From positions 4,867,001 through 4,931,000 of the forward strand of contig NC_083570.1 in assembly GCF_027579695.1 (NCBI RefSeq): a stretch of DNA of 64,000 nt, given 5' to 3'. Source of the DNA: Neoarius graeffei. Lineage: Eukaryota; Chordata; Actinopteri; Siluriformes; Ariidae. The notes under the pieces are model-generated. The model ran no database searches. It saw only the letters and a list, made by a program, of their open reading frames with translations, and was not told the origin of the DNA. This document shows, piece after piece, positions 1-12,482 of the stretch. Numbering within the stretch: the first letter of the stretch is position 1; each line of letters opens with the position of its first letter. Both the position numbers and the translations under genes were made by a program.

Positions 1-360
1 AATTTGGCTTGTTTATTGTAACTTAAATTTAATAAATCAGAATTTGACGTCTTATTTTATCCCATCAATGATGACATCAAAAAAATGGATGAAGACAAAC
101 ATACACTTGATGAGGAATGAACTATAACAGAAATTGAAATTGCATTAAAACAAATGAAAAATGGTAAATCACCAGGAATCGATGGCTTAACATCTGAATT
201 TTTAAAATACTTTTGGGTGGATATTAAAAAAAAATTATTATATAGGAGCATTTTTAGAATGCATTCACAAAGGATGTTTATCCCCAACGATGAAGACAGA
301 GTTAATAACCTTGCTACCAAAACCCAAAAAAGACTTCTTGTTGCTAGACAATTGGAGACC
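1..360 (+). repeat. L1/Tx1-like LINE ORF2 fragment, left part
   Basis: The plus strand encodes a short reverse-transcriptase stretch with the motif KSPGIDGLTSEF and, in a shifted frame, LITLLPKP-type sequence typical of the RT domain of L1/Tx1-clade LINEs. Frames are broken, so this is a dead fragment. The same sequence occurs uninterrupted at 14391-14743, which shows that the LINE here was cut at the TA of 361-362 by the Tc1-like element that follows. The fragment is open at the left window edge. Confidence 0.7.
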
Positions 361-362
361 TA

Positions 363-1967
363 CTACCCCGATTCCAAAAAAGTTGGGACAAAGTACAAAT
401 TGTAAATAAAAATGGAATGCAATGATGTGGAAGTTTCAAAATTCCATATTTTATTCAGAATAGAACATAGATGACATATCAAATGTTTAAACTGAGAAAA
501 TGTATCATTTAAAGAGAAAAATTAGGTGATTTTAAATTTCATGACAACAACACATCTCAAAAAAGTTGGGACAAGGCCATGTTTCCCACTGTGAGACATC
601 CCCTTTTCTCTTTACAACAGTCTGTAAACGTCTGGGGACTGAGGAGACAAGTTGCTCTTGTTTAGGGATAGGAACGTTAACCCATTCTTGTCTAATGTAG
701 GATTCTAGTTGCTCAACTGTCTTAGGTCTTTTTTGTCATATCTTCCGTTTTATGATGCGCCAATTGTTTTCTATGGGTGAAAAATCTGGACTGCAGGCTG
801 GCCAGTTCAGTACCCGGACCCTTCTTCTATGCAGCCATGATGCTGTAATTGATGCAGTATGTGGTTTGGCATTGTCATGTTGGAAAATGCAAGGTCTTCC
901 CTGAAAGAGACGTCATCTGGATGGGAGCATATGTTGCTCTAGAACCTGGATATACCTTTCAGCATTGATGGTGTCTTTCCAGATGTGTAAGCTGCCCATG
1001 CCACACGCACTAATATAACCCCATACCATCAGAGATGCAGGCTTCTGAACTGAGCGCTGATAACAACTTGGGTCGTCCTTCTCCTCTTTAGTCCGAATGA
1101 CACGGCGTCCCTGATTTCCATAAAGAACTTCAAATTTTGATTCGTCTGACCACAGAACAGTTTTCCACTTTGCCACAGTCCATTTTAAATGAGCCTTGGC
1201 CCAGAGAAGATGTCTGCGCTTCTGGATCATGTTTAGATACAGCTTCTTCTTTGAACTATAGAGTTTTAGCTGGCAATGGCGGATGGCACGGTGAATTGTG
1301 TTCACAGATAATGTTCTCTGGAAATATTCCTGAGCCCATTTTGTGATTTCCAATACAGAAGCATGCCTGTATGTGATGCAGTGGCGTCTAAGGGCCCGAA
1401 GATCACGGGCACCCAGTATGGTTTTCCGGCCTTGACCCTTACGTACAGAGATTCTTCCAGATTCTCTGAATCTTTTGATGATATTATGCACTGTAGATGA
1501 TGATATGTTCAAACTCTTTGCAATTTTACACTGTCGAACTCCTTTCTGATATTGCTCCACTATTTGTTGGCGCAGAATTAGGGGGATTGGTGATCCTCTT
1601 CCCATCTTTACTTCTGAGAGCCACTTCCACTCCAAGATGCTCTTTTTATACCCAGTCATGTTAATGACCTATTTCCAATTGACCTAATGAGTTGCAATTT
1701 GGTCCTCCAGCTGTTCCTTTTTTGTACCTTTAACTTTTCCAGCCTCTTATTGCCCCTGTCCCAACTTTTTTGAGATGTGTTGCTGTCATGAAATTTCAAA
1801 TGAGCCAATATTTGGCATGAAATTTCAAAATGTCTCACTTTTGACATTTGATACGTTGTCTATGTTCTATTGTGAATACAATATCAGTTTTTGAGATTTG
1901 TAAATTATTGCATTCCGTTTTTATTTACAATTTGTACTTTGTCCCAACTTTTTTGGAATCGGGGTTG
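363..1967 (-). mobile_element. Tc1-like DNA transposon, copy 1 (degenerate)
   Basis: A 1605-bp element flanked by TA on both sides (361-362, 1968-1969) with inverted ends of the form C(A/T)ACCCCGATTCC. The paralogous LINE at about 14741-14752 carries the empty site, so boundaries are exact. Each terminal repeat is about 200 bp and carries the 15-mer AAAAAAGTTGGGACA at both its outer and inner end, the IR/DR layout known from Sleeping Beauty-type Tc1 elements. Two more copies lie at 44070-45691 and 55169-56724. Confidence 0.92.
576..1605 (-). pseudogene. Tc1-like transposase, copy 1, broken
   Basis: Antisense reading frame for a DD34E transposase. The start MGRGSP lies at 1605; a helix-turn-helix region and the first catalytic Asp ([10 protein letters not shown]) are visible. 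Aligned with the longer open frame of copy 3, an in-frame TGA ends the frame near 913 where copy 3 has CGA (Arg), and the normal stop has changed to TGG. A C-to-T change at a CpG explains the premature stop. The remaining C-terminal coding sequence, including the second Asp and the Glu, is still recognisable below 913. Not functional as it stands. Confidence 0.88.
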
Positions 1968-2732
1968 TATAACCTTACTATTGCAATGATTATACATTAC
2001 TTGCCTTAGTATCTGCTAATCGTCTAAAGCATGTACTTGTAAAACTTGTAGACGAATATCAATCAGCCTTCATGAAGGGAAGATATATTCAAAACCACGT
2101 CCGACTGATTCTGGATATGATTGATTACCAATCAATTATTCAATTTAAGATTTTACGTGGAATCAGACAAGGCTGTCCAATTTCACCAAAATTATTTATG
2201 TCCACAAATGCGAGCGTACTTAACCTTGTGGAATAATAGAACCATTACTATTAATAGGAAGACTTTATTTCAACAAGAATGGAATGATAACATTTTGGAT
2301 GTTACCGATCTCATGGATGAAAATGGACATTTAATGCAATTTAATTCGTTTGTAGAAAAGTTTCATTTAAAATGTGTCTATAGAGAATTTAATCACATTT
2401 GTAGAGCTATTCCACCTCCCTTAAGGTTCACGATAAAAAATACCCTTGAAAATTCAAAGGTGTCGGTCAAACTGCCTGAATTGAAAATCAGTGAAGTGGA
2501 AATTGGTGAAAGAAAATCTAATAACAAAGGAATTAGAAATGTTTTAAAATGGAAGCTATTCCCTGATTTAATAAAATAAAAGTAAGAATAACTGACGATG
2601 GAGGAACGCTAACAAATACACACTGTAGTTATCTTAGACGGCCAATTTCACCCACAGTGAAAGAAATTCAGTTTAAAATACTGAACAATATTTATCCAGC
2701 TGCTGAAACTCTCAGGAAAAGGTTGAATTTGC
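1968..2732 (+). repeat. L1/Tx1-like LINE ORF2 fragment, right part
   Basis: This continues the LINE after the Tc1 insertion. RT residues around RGIRQGCPIS and, further on, the C-terminal ORF2 region (IINRKTLFQQEW-like, then YPAAETLRKRL) are readable with frame breaks. Compared with the copy at 14050-15672 it lacks about 170 bp near 2142, joined inside a short shared stretch. It ends where homology to finTRIM-C's 3' flank begins (GCTTCTGTCTG), so the right LINE boundary is about 2732. Confidence 0.7.
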
Positions 2733-3441
2733 TTCTGTCTGAAAATGAGTTCAGCACAGAAACTCCATCACTGGGGGAAACTTTATTCTCCTGTGCTCTT
2801 ATCTTTTATTCTGCAAAGCTTTGATTGTAATATTTGAATAAAAATCCCAAACTCACAGATAAAGCTGGATTTATAAGGTTCTATCTGCGGGCCAATCATC
2901 ATCCAGGCTGAATATGGGATGAACACGACATCGGCAGCCTGAACCGATCATGTACTGGATGTTCTAATGGAGTTTAAATATTGTTCAATGTTTTACAATC
3001 AAATCTCAGGGTTTAGAAACAACTTCAGATTTGAAAAAGTGAATGTGGATTTTACATCTTAGAACACAAGCAGAAAAATCAAATTCATTCCAAAAGTGAT
3101 GTTTTATTTTTATATAGTGTGACCTGAACAGGTTTAAAATGTTGTTCTGTTCTGGCTTTATTACTGTTTATTAGTTATTTAATGAGACGCTGCTTAATAT
3201 GAAACAAACACAACTTTATAATGCGAAGGTCATGAGATCATTTTCTTTTTAAATTTGACGAGTTTCTTGTCTGACAGTTAATTTTTAACATTTCCTTTTT
3301 AATTATTTTAAATTATTCATCTGTTTTAATTTAAATATTAAAATGAGTGTTTTTGTGCAGCTGGATTGTGTTCTAGTGAAACAGACGACTGAGCAACAAC
3401 GTGGCAACGTGCAGGAATTTTACAGAAAACACTACACACTT
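2733..3441 (-). other. finTRIM 3' flank shared by copies A, B and C
   Basis: About 700 bp with no open frame, nearly identical to 15673-16371 and 47637-48348. Its position directly after the stop codon of each minus-strand finTRIM suggests 3' UTR plus downstream flank. The polyadenylation site cannot be fixed by eye. The shared block marks the duplication unit. Confidence 0.6.
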
Positions 3442-4508
3442 TTATTCCGGATCACACAATCTCACTGTAGAACCAGGAACCCAGTAGAACCCAAAGCCAG
3501 CGTATAGAGTCTGAGTGAATGTGGTGTGGACTCTGTGGAGGAGCTTCATCGTGTCAGAGACGCTGTAGAAGGACAGAGTTCCTGCACTGTGATCCACATA
3601 CACTCCTATTCTGGAGGCTGATGGAACTCTGAGATCAGTCTTAATGCTGTTGTGCCAGAAAGAGAGAGAAGAAGAAGAAGAACACCACAGACTCCAGGAC
3701 TGATTGTTGCGTCCAAACACACACTCATTACCCCGTCCTTTCCTGCTGATGTCTTTATATGAGACTGATATGAACAGATCATCACCGCTCCACTCCACCT
3801 CCCAGTAACAGCGTCCACACACACTCTCCTTACACAACACCTGAGGCCAGAAATCAAATCTCTCTGGATGATCAGAGTAACGCTGCTCTCTCTCACTCCA
3901 TCTCACCGCTCTGTTCTTCTCAGACAGAATGAGGAGACGATGTGCCGTGTTGGGATCCAGAGTCAGATAACAGAAATCTAAAATAAAAGAGAAAAACAAA
4001 CTGAACAATGTGAACATGAATATCCGCGCTGGGGGCGTGGTCACGGAAACAGCAGTTGGGTTGCAGTGAAAACTTTTCTCTGTAGAACCCTGTCACTCCC
4101 CCCTCCCCCCACTCTGGGCTCAAGAACACAACAAAAGGGCAATAATATAACAACCAATCAGAATTCAGATACAACAACCAATCAGAATTCAGATACATTC
4201 TGTTGCCAAGTAAAATTGTAACCTGTCAAAGTTCTCGAGCCCTCGTGCTGTTTTACCGTTAGATCAATCACATATCAGCTTAAACTAGCATTCTAAAACT
4301 AGTTAAAGATCCCACAGAAGAGAGCGACTCCCCCTGCCAGCCTCATGGAACGCAGTGTTTAAGGCTCCGGATGGGTTTTATTTCCATTTATGAGGGAAAG
4401 GAACATACACCCTCCCGACAGTCAGTGCGCTATTCGCTTGGAAAACACACTGGCAAATTGGTAGAATGAGTTCATCATCACATGCAAGATTTGCAGTTAA
4501 TCAAATGG

Positions 4509-4514
4509 ATTTCA

Positions 4515-4545
<31 letters not shown>
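4509..4545. repeat. (ATT)n microsatellite
   Basis: An uninterrupted run of ATT units. The finTRIM-B duplicate has the same run at the same place (18435-18468) with a different length, showing it predates the duplication and has changed since. Confidence 0.9.
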
Positions 4546-4547
<2 letters not shown>

Positions 4548-5220
4548 TGAATTACTACAGTTCTGAACTTCAAATGTTAAAAGTCTGGCCTTTGGAGAGA
4601 TGATGGAGACTCTTTTGGTGGAACACAACGGAGCAAAATATTGTGACCCTCTAATGTTGACCTGAAGTTGGCACCACTGGGGGTTGGCATTGGGTTTTTG
4701 TCCCCACCAATGTTAATACCAAACCTACGCCCTTGCCTACATGTTATCTTGTTCTAATTGTTGTTACTTTTATCCAAATGACAGCTGGCAATACGTTGTT
4801 ACTTTGCACTTTTTGTTGATCTGGGTACTAATCTTTGAGAAACTGGATTGGCAGAATGTTGCCTGTGAAGAAAAGAATGTCTTTTTATTACCCTGTGCCA
4901 AGTTAATATTCACTTCAGTGCAATTTTTAAGAGCCATAAATTGTATTTTTTTAATTGTTTTTGTTGAGTGGTTTTGTTTGATTGTTTTATTTCTTTAGCT
5001 TATTTATTCATATTTATTTTTTACGTTCCACTGTTGAATTGAATAAGTTGACTTAATTAAAAAGTTTACTGTTCTATGAAAGGGTGTCTTTGCATGATCA
5101 TTATTATTTTACTCGTGACATAAAATTGTCTTGAAAAGACATCAACAATAATATCGTTTATCGCAATAATTTCTGAGAAAATATATCGTCCAACAAAATT
5201 TGTTATCGTGACAGGCCGAG

Positions 5221-5222
<2 letters not shown>

Positions 5223-5264
<42 letters not shown>
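5223..5264. repeat. (GT)n microsatellite beside a finTRIM exon
   Basis: About 20 GT units directly next to the 60-bp exon, present at differing lengths in B (19150-19171) and C (50158-50190). On the gene's strand it is a CA run just inside the intron after the donor. Confidence 0.9.
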
Positions 5265-5266
<2 letters not shown>

Positions 5267-5780
5267 GATGTACATTTCAGAAACTCTTCTCTGCTCTGTG
5301 GTTCTGGTCCTGAAATGATCTGAACTGCTGCAGCTGTGGAGAGAAAAATGGAAACATGAGTTTGTGTAAAAGATGGAAAGAGTTTAAAGTGATCCAGTCA
5401 GTTTATTCATTTTAAATCAGTGTTTTAGTTCAAAGTGTCGGGTGAATAAAGTGTCTGCAGAAAAGAAAGCAGGAGCATCGCTAAGAAATAACACATCACT
5501 GTGTTTCTCCAGCAGGAACAGCTCCTCTTACCATGTGGAGGGATTTTGTTGAATTCCTCCTCACAGAATTCCTCGAGTCTCTTTTTCAGATCTGAGAGAG
5601 AATTCCTCACTCCATCAAATGAGAGATGTTGATGGACAGTGACGCTGGATGTGTGAAACTCTGGTCTGTGTAATGTAGGAGAGCGACGTCCAGAAGCTAA
5701 AACCTACAGAAATCAAATGAAATGTAAAACCCACTTGTGATGTCAGACAGGGACATTTATTGTTCCCTTAATGAGAGGTG

Positions 5781-6694
5781 TACTCCGCATATTAGAATAT
5801 AAATGTTTATTGAAGCTGCTTATAAAGCGAGTTTGCGAGCAATTTAAACAAGCCAGCCATCAGTGCATGCATCATTCTTTGCGATAATTCACATCCATTA
5901 GGCATTTCCAGTATTGTCGGGTAACATTTGAAAAGATTGAACTCAGTATCGCACCCTATTTTTTCCCCTGATAATTCTACACTGTGAACAACGAATTCAT
6001 GTTAAATTAGTCGAATAAAAATCAACCAGACAAACGTTGCTGTCCATAAATTCCAGCACAAATAGTGTCCATTTCAAAAAGGCACAAACTTCTAAAGTAG
6101 ATAAACAGCGTCTTAAAGCTGTATATCGCAGTTTATAGTCAAAGTCTAGAGCAGCTTTTATCTGGATCAAACAGTCATAACTTTAATAGATATTTGATAG
6201 ATTGTAGCCGCTTAGTCCTTTTTTACCTGTTGAAATAACTGAAATTCACTGCTGACTACAATCATATAGATCCTAACGTGTCACTGGTTGGCAATCAGAT
6301 CATTAAATTCTAGGGACTCACTTGAAAACCGATCAACATCACTGCATTTCTTCTGCCAAGTTACTTGCTGCATTGCACTAACTTGAATTGACTCGCTGTT
6401 TTTCCCCACTGGCTACAGGTGCAGTTATTACAGCTACAGTGGGCCACTCTTCAGAGCACAACTTGCCTACAGGAACAAGAAAGTTGATCGACTCCAGCCT
6501 TTCGTATGTCACATCTCACAAACACAAGGTCAGCTTGAGACTGTTTGTGAATGTGTGCACAGTGGGTCTGTAGAGGCTTTACTTAGAGAGTTCAGAATTC
6601 TGACTGCAGTTGGTTATGTTATTATTTACATAGCTCTTAGGCGTGTTCTAGCCCTTTTGTGCTGTATGGAGTATTGTAGAGATTTTGGACTACA
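5781..6694. other. Non-coding stretch, nothing recognised
   Basis: Similarity to the finTRIM duplicates ends at the left border. The sequence is moderately AT-rich, with only short chance frames. It could hold the promoter of the decayed zinc-finger/SAM gene that follows, but no element is clear. Confidence 0.4.
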
Positions 6695-7019
6695 ATGGCA
6701 TATTCTATGCCAAAGTATATATGCCACTCATGTGGTGTCTCTCTAAAAAGTATCAAAAGCTATGTTGATCATCAGATTCTGCATAGATATGAGACGAATA
6801 GGCACTATCCATGTTGCTTTTCAGACTGCAAACAAAAATTCACAAAGTACACTGCCTTAAAAGCTCATGTCTATTGTTCTGACAACAGTCCTGTTTCTCA
6901 GTTGGATGACACACAAAGGCCATTTGTATGTGATGTTGTTAATTGTAGGAAGCAGTGCATAGATCTGAGAGATCTTGTTGCGCACCTCAAGGAACATTTG
7001 AGTAAGCATGAGTTAATAC

Positions 7020-7983
7020 TAGAGTTGAGCCGGATACTCGGCTGAAACGAGTGTCCGGTATGGATAAAGCACTTTTGCCGAATACGAGTATTATACGAGT
7101 AATACGAGTCAATATCTGTGCTCGGACTGAATGAAAATCCTCACACAGCATCACAGCGCCCCTCCCCTACACACACTGCTCTGCTCACTCACACAGAGAA
7201 CAGCTGTCTGTCTCTCCCTCAGTCACTCAGGTTCGCGGGTCTTTTCGTTAATGTTTCGGGTTTCTTCAGCTTCAAGTTTGTTTTTATTTCATTTTGTACT
7301 TACTTATAACCAGTAGAGTTCTGGTAAATGTGGGTTCATTCAGATGTGGTGCTTGGTAGAAAGCGACTCGCGTTGCATCTCTGCCTGTCCAAGATTTTTT
7401 TTATTTTTTTAACTGTCGGTTAAAAACAGTTTTTTTGACTTCACGCATTGAGTGTCTGACACTTTCTTGCTGTAATTCATGTAAAAATAAAGGTAGTAGT
7501 GGTATAAGTATTACAAATTAAGCTACACACACACACACACTCACACACACACCTGGTGTGGAAATAAAAAAAAAAAAAATCACACTAATCATAAAAAAAT
7601 TAAAAGTTAAAAAAAGAAAGTTATGTTGAGTATGAAAACTCTTGTTCATTACATTTAATTTCATAATTGCAACCGCATGTGTTGTATTCATTGTTGCAAA
7701 ACTTATTCTGTAAATGGTTTGTTTGCTATCGTGATCAAAACCATTGATCTGAAGCTCAGTGCTGATGCTGTCCTGTAAATAGTTTTCTAATCAGCAATAA
7801 ATATAACAATTTCTGATCAACCCATATCAATTGCATGCTTAAAATAACATACTGGTTAAAGCCCCGCCCGTTTCAAGACAACCAGACCCACTTCCTGGTT
7901 AAATCCCGCCCACTTCCGGGTTAGGCCCCGCCCACTCCGAGTACGGATACGGATACAGATAATGCTGTACTCGCTCATCCCTA
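7020..7983. mobile_element. Non-autonomous hAT element inside the zinc-finger exon
   Basis: A 964-bp insert flanked by a perfect 8-bp duplication GTTAATAC (7012-7019, 7984-7991). Its ends are inverted and of hAT type: TAGAGTTGAGC on the left, TAGGGATGAGC on the complement of the right end. Removing it joins the open frame exactly across the fourth C2H2 finger. It has no transposase frame. It contains a short CA run and a poly-A run near 7530-7580. Confidence 0.9.
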
Positions 7984-9474
7984 GTTAATACATTGCCCAT
8001 TCCGCAATTGTATCAAGGCATTTAAAGTAAAGTCATCATTTACATCACATGTTGCAAGAACGCATAGACATGAAACTGATGTAAGTACTAGAGTCACATA
8101 CTCCGAGCCATCTGTGTCCTCTCAGATTGAGTCCAACGAAACTGAAACTGGAATGGACCGAAGTAAAAATCAGTCTCAGGTTACAGAAGATATTGATATT
8201 AGTTCATTGTACATGAGGAATCTGTGCCTGTTTTACATGCAACTCCAGGCAAAGTACCTGGTTCCATCGTCAACTATTCAAATGATTGTTGAAGAAATTA
8301 ATGGCCTGAATGCCATTTGTCATCAGTACACAAAAGACAAGATTAAAGAGACACTTAGAGCTAATAGTAACATGTCAGATGCTGAGCTTGATTCAGTTTT
8401 TCAGAGTCTCCAGGAAACTGATTTGCATGCTGCATGTAGCTCTCATCTCTCCACTGAACATACCAGGAGGCAGTATTTTGAGAGGAACTTTGCCTACTTG
8501 TCAGGTGAATGAAAAGGCCAAAACAGTAGGTGGCCAAGCAGCTGAGAACTGGTGTCTCCTTAGACTCCTGCCTGTCATTATTGGTGACAAAGTTGATCCT
8601 CGTGACCCAGTGTGGCAACTCGTGATCACTTTGAAAGAACTTGTGGAACTAGTGTGTGCACCCAAGATCACCACTGCCCAGGTAGCTTACCTCAACATTG
8701 TTGTGGTTGAATATCTGGAAACGAGAAAAGCAGCGTTTCCTTCTGACCATCTAAAACCCAAGCACCACTATCTTCTCCATTATGCATCATTGATCCTCAA
8801 ACTGGGCCCCCTTATACGGCTATGGACAATGAGATTTGAGAGTAAACACTCGTACTTCAAGAGGTGCGTAAGGAGGATTCAAAACTTTAAGAATATATGC
8901 CAGTCACTCGCAAACCAGCACCAACTCCTCTAAACAACCCTCTGCTCAAACTCCTTTTTTGCACCAGTGTTGAAATCAAACAACTCAACTCCATATCATG
9001 CTCACCTGTACAGTGATGCAGTGCGCAATGCAGTCGAAGCACACGTTTCCAGAACTGGATTCTCTGTCCACCGAGGTTGACTTTAAAGGCACCCTTTACA
9101 AAAAAGGATCTTTTCTCTGCCTGAAACGTGAGTCTGATGAGTCGATCAAGTTTGGTCAGATTGAGCTCATTTTGATTAAAGATGACAAAAAGGTTTGCTT
9201 TCTGGTGACACCATACACTTCATTGTATTTGTCGGCGTATGGACTCTGTGAAGTCAAACAAGCAGCTGAGGATATGTAGTGCGTAAGTGCAGAACACTGC
9301 CTGGATTTCTATCCATTGCCTCTGTACAGTCTGAATGGACATCAAGTAATATCTCTTAAACACAGTGTTGTTGATCAGTAGGGGTGAACTAAACTGAACG
9401 AAAATTATTCTTCAGGTATCCCGGAAGCTAACGAAAATAGTTGGACCATTTTCTGTCTTTATCCCCTCTTGTAG

Positions 9475-9684
9475 TCATGGGTGAATGGGTGAGCGACCTA
9501 ACCTCATCCCTCAGTTCTGTCTTCAGCCAAGAGGATTCTATACAGCGAGTAGTGGAGGTTATCAAAAATATTGGAGTCTGTTCAGCTGAGGACCTGAAGT
9601 ATGTGGAGGCAGATGACCTTGCAACCAGCAGAAATTCCTCTCTGAAGCCAATAGAAATCAGAAAGGTTATGGCCTGCATTAAAC
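9475..9684 (+). pseudogene. SAM-like exon of the decayed gene
   Basis: The exon starts after CTTGTAG and ends at AAAC|GTAAGT. It encodes a helical region with SIQRVVEVIKNIG, CSAEDLKYVEADDL and KPIEIRKVMACIK, the spacing expected of a sterile alpha motif. This exon is itself open. It follows the block ending in HSVVDQ, so exon order matches the intact family as I recall it. Confidence 0.55.
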
Positions 9685-9689
9685 GTAAG

Positions 9690-10878
9690 TAAAACAATAG
9701 CTGTGAGCAGCTGATAAATATTCACATTTTCATATATAGTATACAGTTATAAGCAACAAGTATGACATCTTTCAGATATTTACCAAGGGTTTTGCTGGGG
9801 TTTTTGGTGTATACAGTTTGTGCGTAGCATGCACCTTAGATTGTTGTGCACTTTAATGGGGGGAAAAAGAATCATGATTTGGAAGACTAAAGTGCCCATT
9901 AGGGCTTTAAATTTTATACCAAGATAGTGAAAAAGATGAAAATCAAGGTTGTTAAAAATGACTGTTAATTTGTAGGCCTGGGAAGATATGCTTATTATGG
10001 ATGCTGTGATGATACTTGGGTGTCGATTTGATTCATAAGAGAGATTTAATTGAAAGAATAGAAAAGTCTCAGTTGCCACTATATTTTGTGCCAAACTAAT
10101 CACTGGTGTCCTTTTTCCATGAAAACACAATATGAAACTTAACTGGCAATTAAGATGAATGAGATAAATGGTCTGCAGCCTGTTTATTTTAAAACTGCAT
10201 TAATTAATGAATGTTAAAGGATGCAATATTGTCCTGTATGAGAATAACAAAATAGAACAAAATAAGAGGCGGCAGAGTGCTCCACTATTATTAATGTTAA
10301 CATAGGTTTTATCTCCAGCAATGCAGAGAAGAGAATTAATCATTAAATGAAAACATCCATCCAAACTTTACATTTTGTGAAGATGAATTTACAAGGGTGT
10401 GTGCATACTAGTGTTGTGGTTTTTGTGTGTTCTGTTTCATGTTTTATTTTGTAGTAGTTGCCCCCTTGTGTTCTATTTCATATTTACTTCCTGTCTTTGT
10501 CCTTTTTTCCCACCTGTGTGATTGCCTGCATCTGCTTCACCTGTGTCCTGTTGTCAGGTTTGTCCTTCTCTCCCTCCTAGTGTTTCTCCACCTATCGGTG
10601 TTCTCCTGGCTCCCATCACCTGACCTTCTCCTCCCTCTCTCCACCTGTTCCTCATCCCCTTCGTTTGTGTTTGGCTCCTGTTTTCTGTGTAGTCTTTGTT
10701 GAATCATTGTCAACTCCCTCGACTTGTGACACTAGCCTACCAACAGTGATGGTTTACAGTGTACATACTACTAGATTAGAGACTACAAGGTAAGGATTGA
10801 CTCACTTGTCAGAACAATAAGTGCAAACTATATATGAATGATATTGACTGACATGAACGTGTCCTTTTGTTAATTCAG
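9690..10878. other. Intron-like stretch of the decayed gene
   Basis: No coding signal. The part at 10410-10735 is CT-rich on the plus strand, with phrases such as CACCTGTGTCCTG that recall the U3/R part of fish LTRs. It could be a solo-LTR remnant, but no LTR ends or target duplication were found. Confidence 0.35.
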
Positions 10879-12339
10879 GTTCACCCTCAGTTATGAGAGA
10901 GGATGATTCCTCCTCATTACTTACCAGTGAAATTGAAGAGGCGAACACTGGCGAAGAATCATTTGTGTGTGTGACACTGATGATATCGACACCATGCTGA
11001 AGTCCACTGCCACAAGGAGCCCAGTCTCAGTCTCAGCCATGAGAAGTCAAGCCTCACCTACTACTTCAGAGAGTGGCTCCTCACTTTTAGCTGGACAAGA
11101 TAGTAGCTGGCATTACAGCTTTGAAATACCCTGGAATAAGATGCCCTCAAATACAAGAAGGGTGTTGGATACTAAGAGACCGACTGCAGCAGAGAGAAGG
11201 GAGATTATTAGGATTGTCGCTGCTGAAATACTGACTGTATACAAGAAACCTGGAAAGAGGCACATCACTGAAATTGCAAGGAAAATGGTAATTCACTCCC
11301 CAAAATCCTTCTGAGATGAGATTGAGGGCCAGGTTGTCGGCACTGGGCATGACTCACTTGTGAAACAGTTCATATCTAGGATTGATAACTATAGACGACT
11401 CCAAGCTCCTGCCCAGAAAAGGCTTTCTGAAAGTGACACTCCTGGCGATGCAAAAAAAAGCATGCAAAGATACATATGGCTGCATTAATCCTGACCCAGA
11501 GCTTCCTGCTGATGAAACAAAAGATGAGCAAAAACAAGAACTAATGATGTTCAAAGACAAAGAATCAGTTCAGAAGAATCCTGCGGTATTTTCAGTTTAT
11601 TCAAACTGAGCCGTCCAGCAGAGCAGGCACTATTCTGAACCAAGCCCTGGCAGGAGGTGATGAAACTTGTGCAGCTGTACTGATGCTTCTTGTCCATTTT
11701 AAAGAGCAGGAAGACAAGATGTTAGTAAATGTCGATGACGCCGCCATTGCGACTGACGTGGACACCACCAAGCTACCATGGACACCCTGTGTTGTGGTCT
11801 GTGGTAGGTGTGCCAAAAAAGTTATGACTTTAATATCTTTGTTTACACATATGGAGGAGTGCACCATACACTGCAAAACATGTTTAGAGCTGGAGAAATC
11901 TTTATTTATTTTTATTTATTTTTTAAACACTTGGCACAGTTCTTGTTTTGCAGTGTGTGGAACACAGCTCCTGGCTTACTTAACCATTAGGGATCCATAT
12001 ACATGTAGCAAACTATTTACTGGCTATGGTAATAATACTCTCGCACTGTTTTCAGGTAATAGCCCACTCACTGCCAAGATGTTCATGGTTGCTGTGGACC
12101 AGGTCATAGTCAACGAACAGCTTCACCAAAGCATTCCAGATCTGCTCATATTACCTGCACAACATTGACTACCCAGTGGAACTTGCCGCTACTCTGGAGT
12201 TCTTGCAGAGGTACACTTTCAGAATGCCTGCACACGCTGCTTTACAGGTAGATAATGTAGAATTTGCCAGTTGCTGTTTGTAAACACACAGCATTCAAAC
12301 CTAGCAACTCCTCCCCAGCTCATAACTCTGACCTGCGTA

Positions 12340-12482
12340 TCTCAAGGAAATTTAATTGAATGCAACTGGACTTGGTTCTATGTCTTTGAAGACGTTTCAC
12401 TTCTTTGTCAGTTCATGCTTGTCTGACTAGACTAGGACTAGTCCTAGGTGAAACGTCTGCGTTCAATTAAATTTCCTCGCGA
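12340..12482. repeat. Short inverted-repeat element
   Basis: The arms AGGAAATTTAATTGAATGCA (12343-12362) and its near complement TGCGTTCAATTAAATTTCCT (12457-12476) enclose about 95 bp. This looks like a small MITE. A target duplication is not evident. Confidence 0.5.

Larger units (their letters stand above)
3442..5703 (-). pseudogene. finTRIM-A, 5'-truncated copy (last three exons only)
   Basis: Three exons match the 3' half of the neighbouring finTRIM genes with conserved splice sites: PRY-SPRY exon 3442-3977, a 60-bp exon at 5274-5333 and a 172-bp exon at 5532-5703. The SPRY frame is open to its stop and shows [17 protein letters not shown] and AGTLSFYSV. The two coiled-coil exons and the RING/B-box exon are absent: similarity to finTRIM-B stops near 5780, just before where the 234-bp exon should lie. 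No RING exon follows before the next gene. Most likely a partial segmental duplicate that cannot make a TRIM; an exon captured from elsewhere cannot be excluded. Confidence 0.75.

Noticed and set aside
3427-3445. Polyadenylation signal overlapping the finTRIM-A stop codon (GAATAAA)
   Set aside because: The hexamer is destroyed in B and C, which otherwise look functional, so it is likely coincidental.
4741-4998. Possible small gene MLSCSNCC... present in finTRIM-A and B introns
   Set aside because: AT-rich intron sequence with differing ends in the two copies (85 against 80 codons), absent from C, no domain.
5223-5264. CRISPR-like or tandem arrays at the GT and CA runs
   Set aside because: Simple dinucleotide repeats without spacers in a vertebrate genome.
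10427-10702. 91-codon leucine/cysteine-rich frame
   Set aside because: CT-rich sequence with no homologous domain; possibly LTR debris in an intron.
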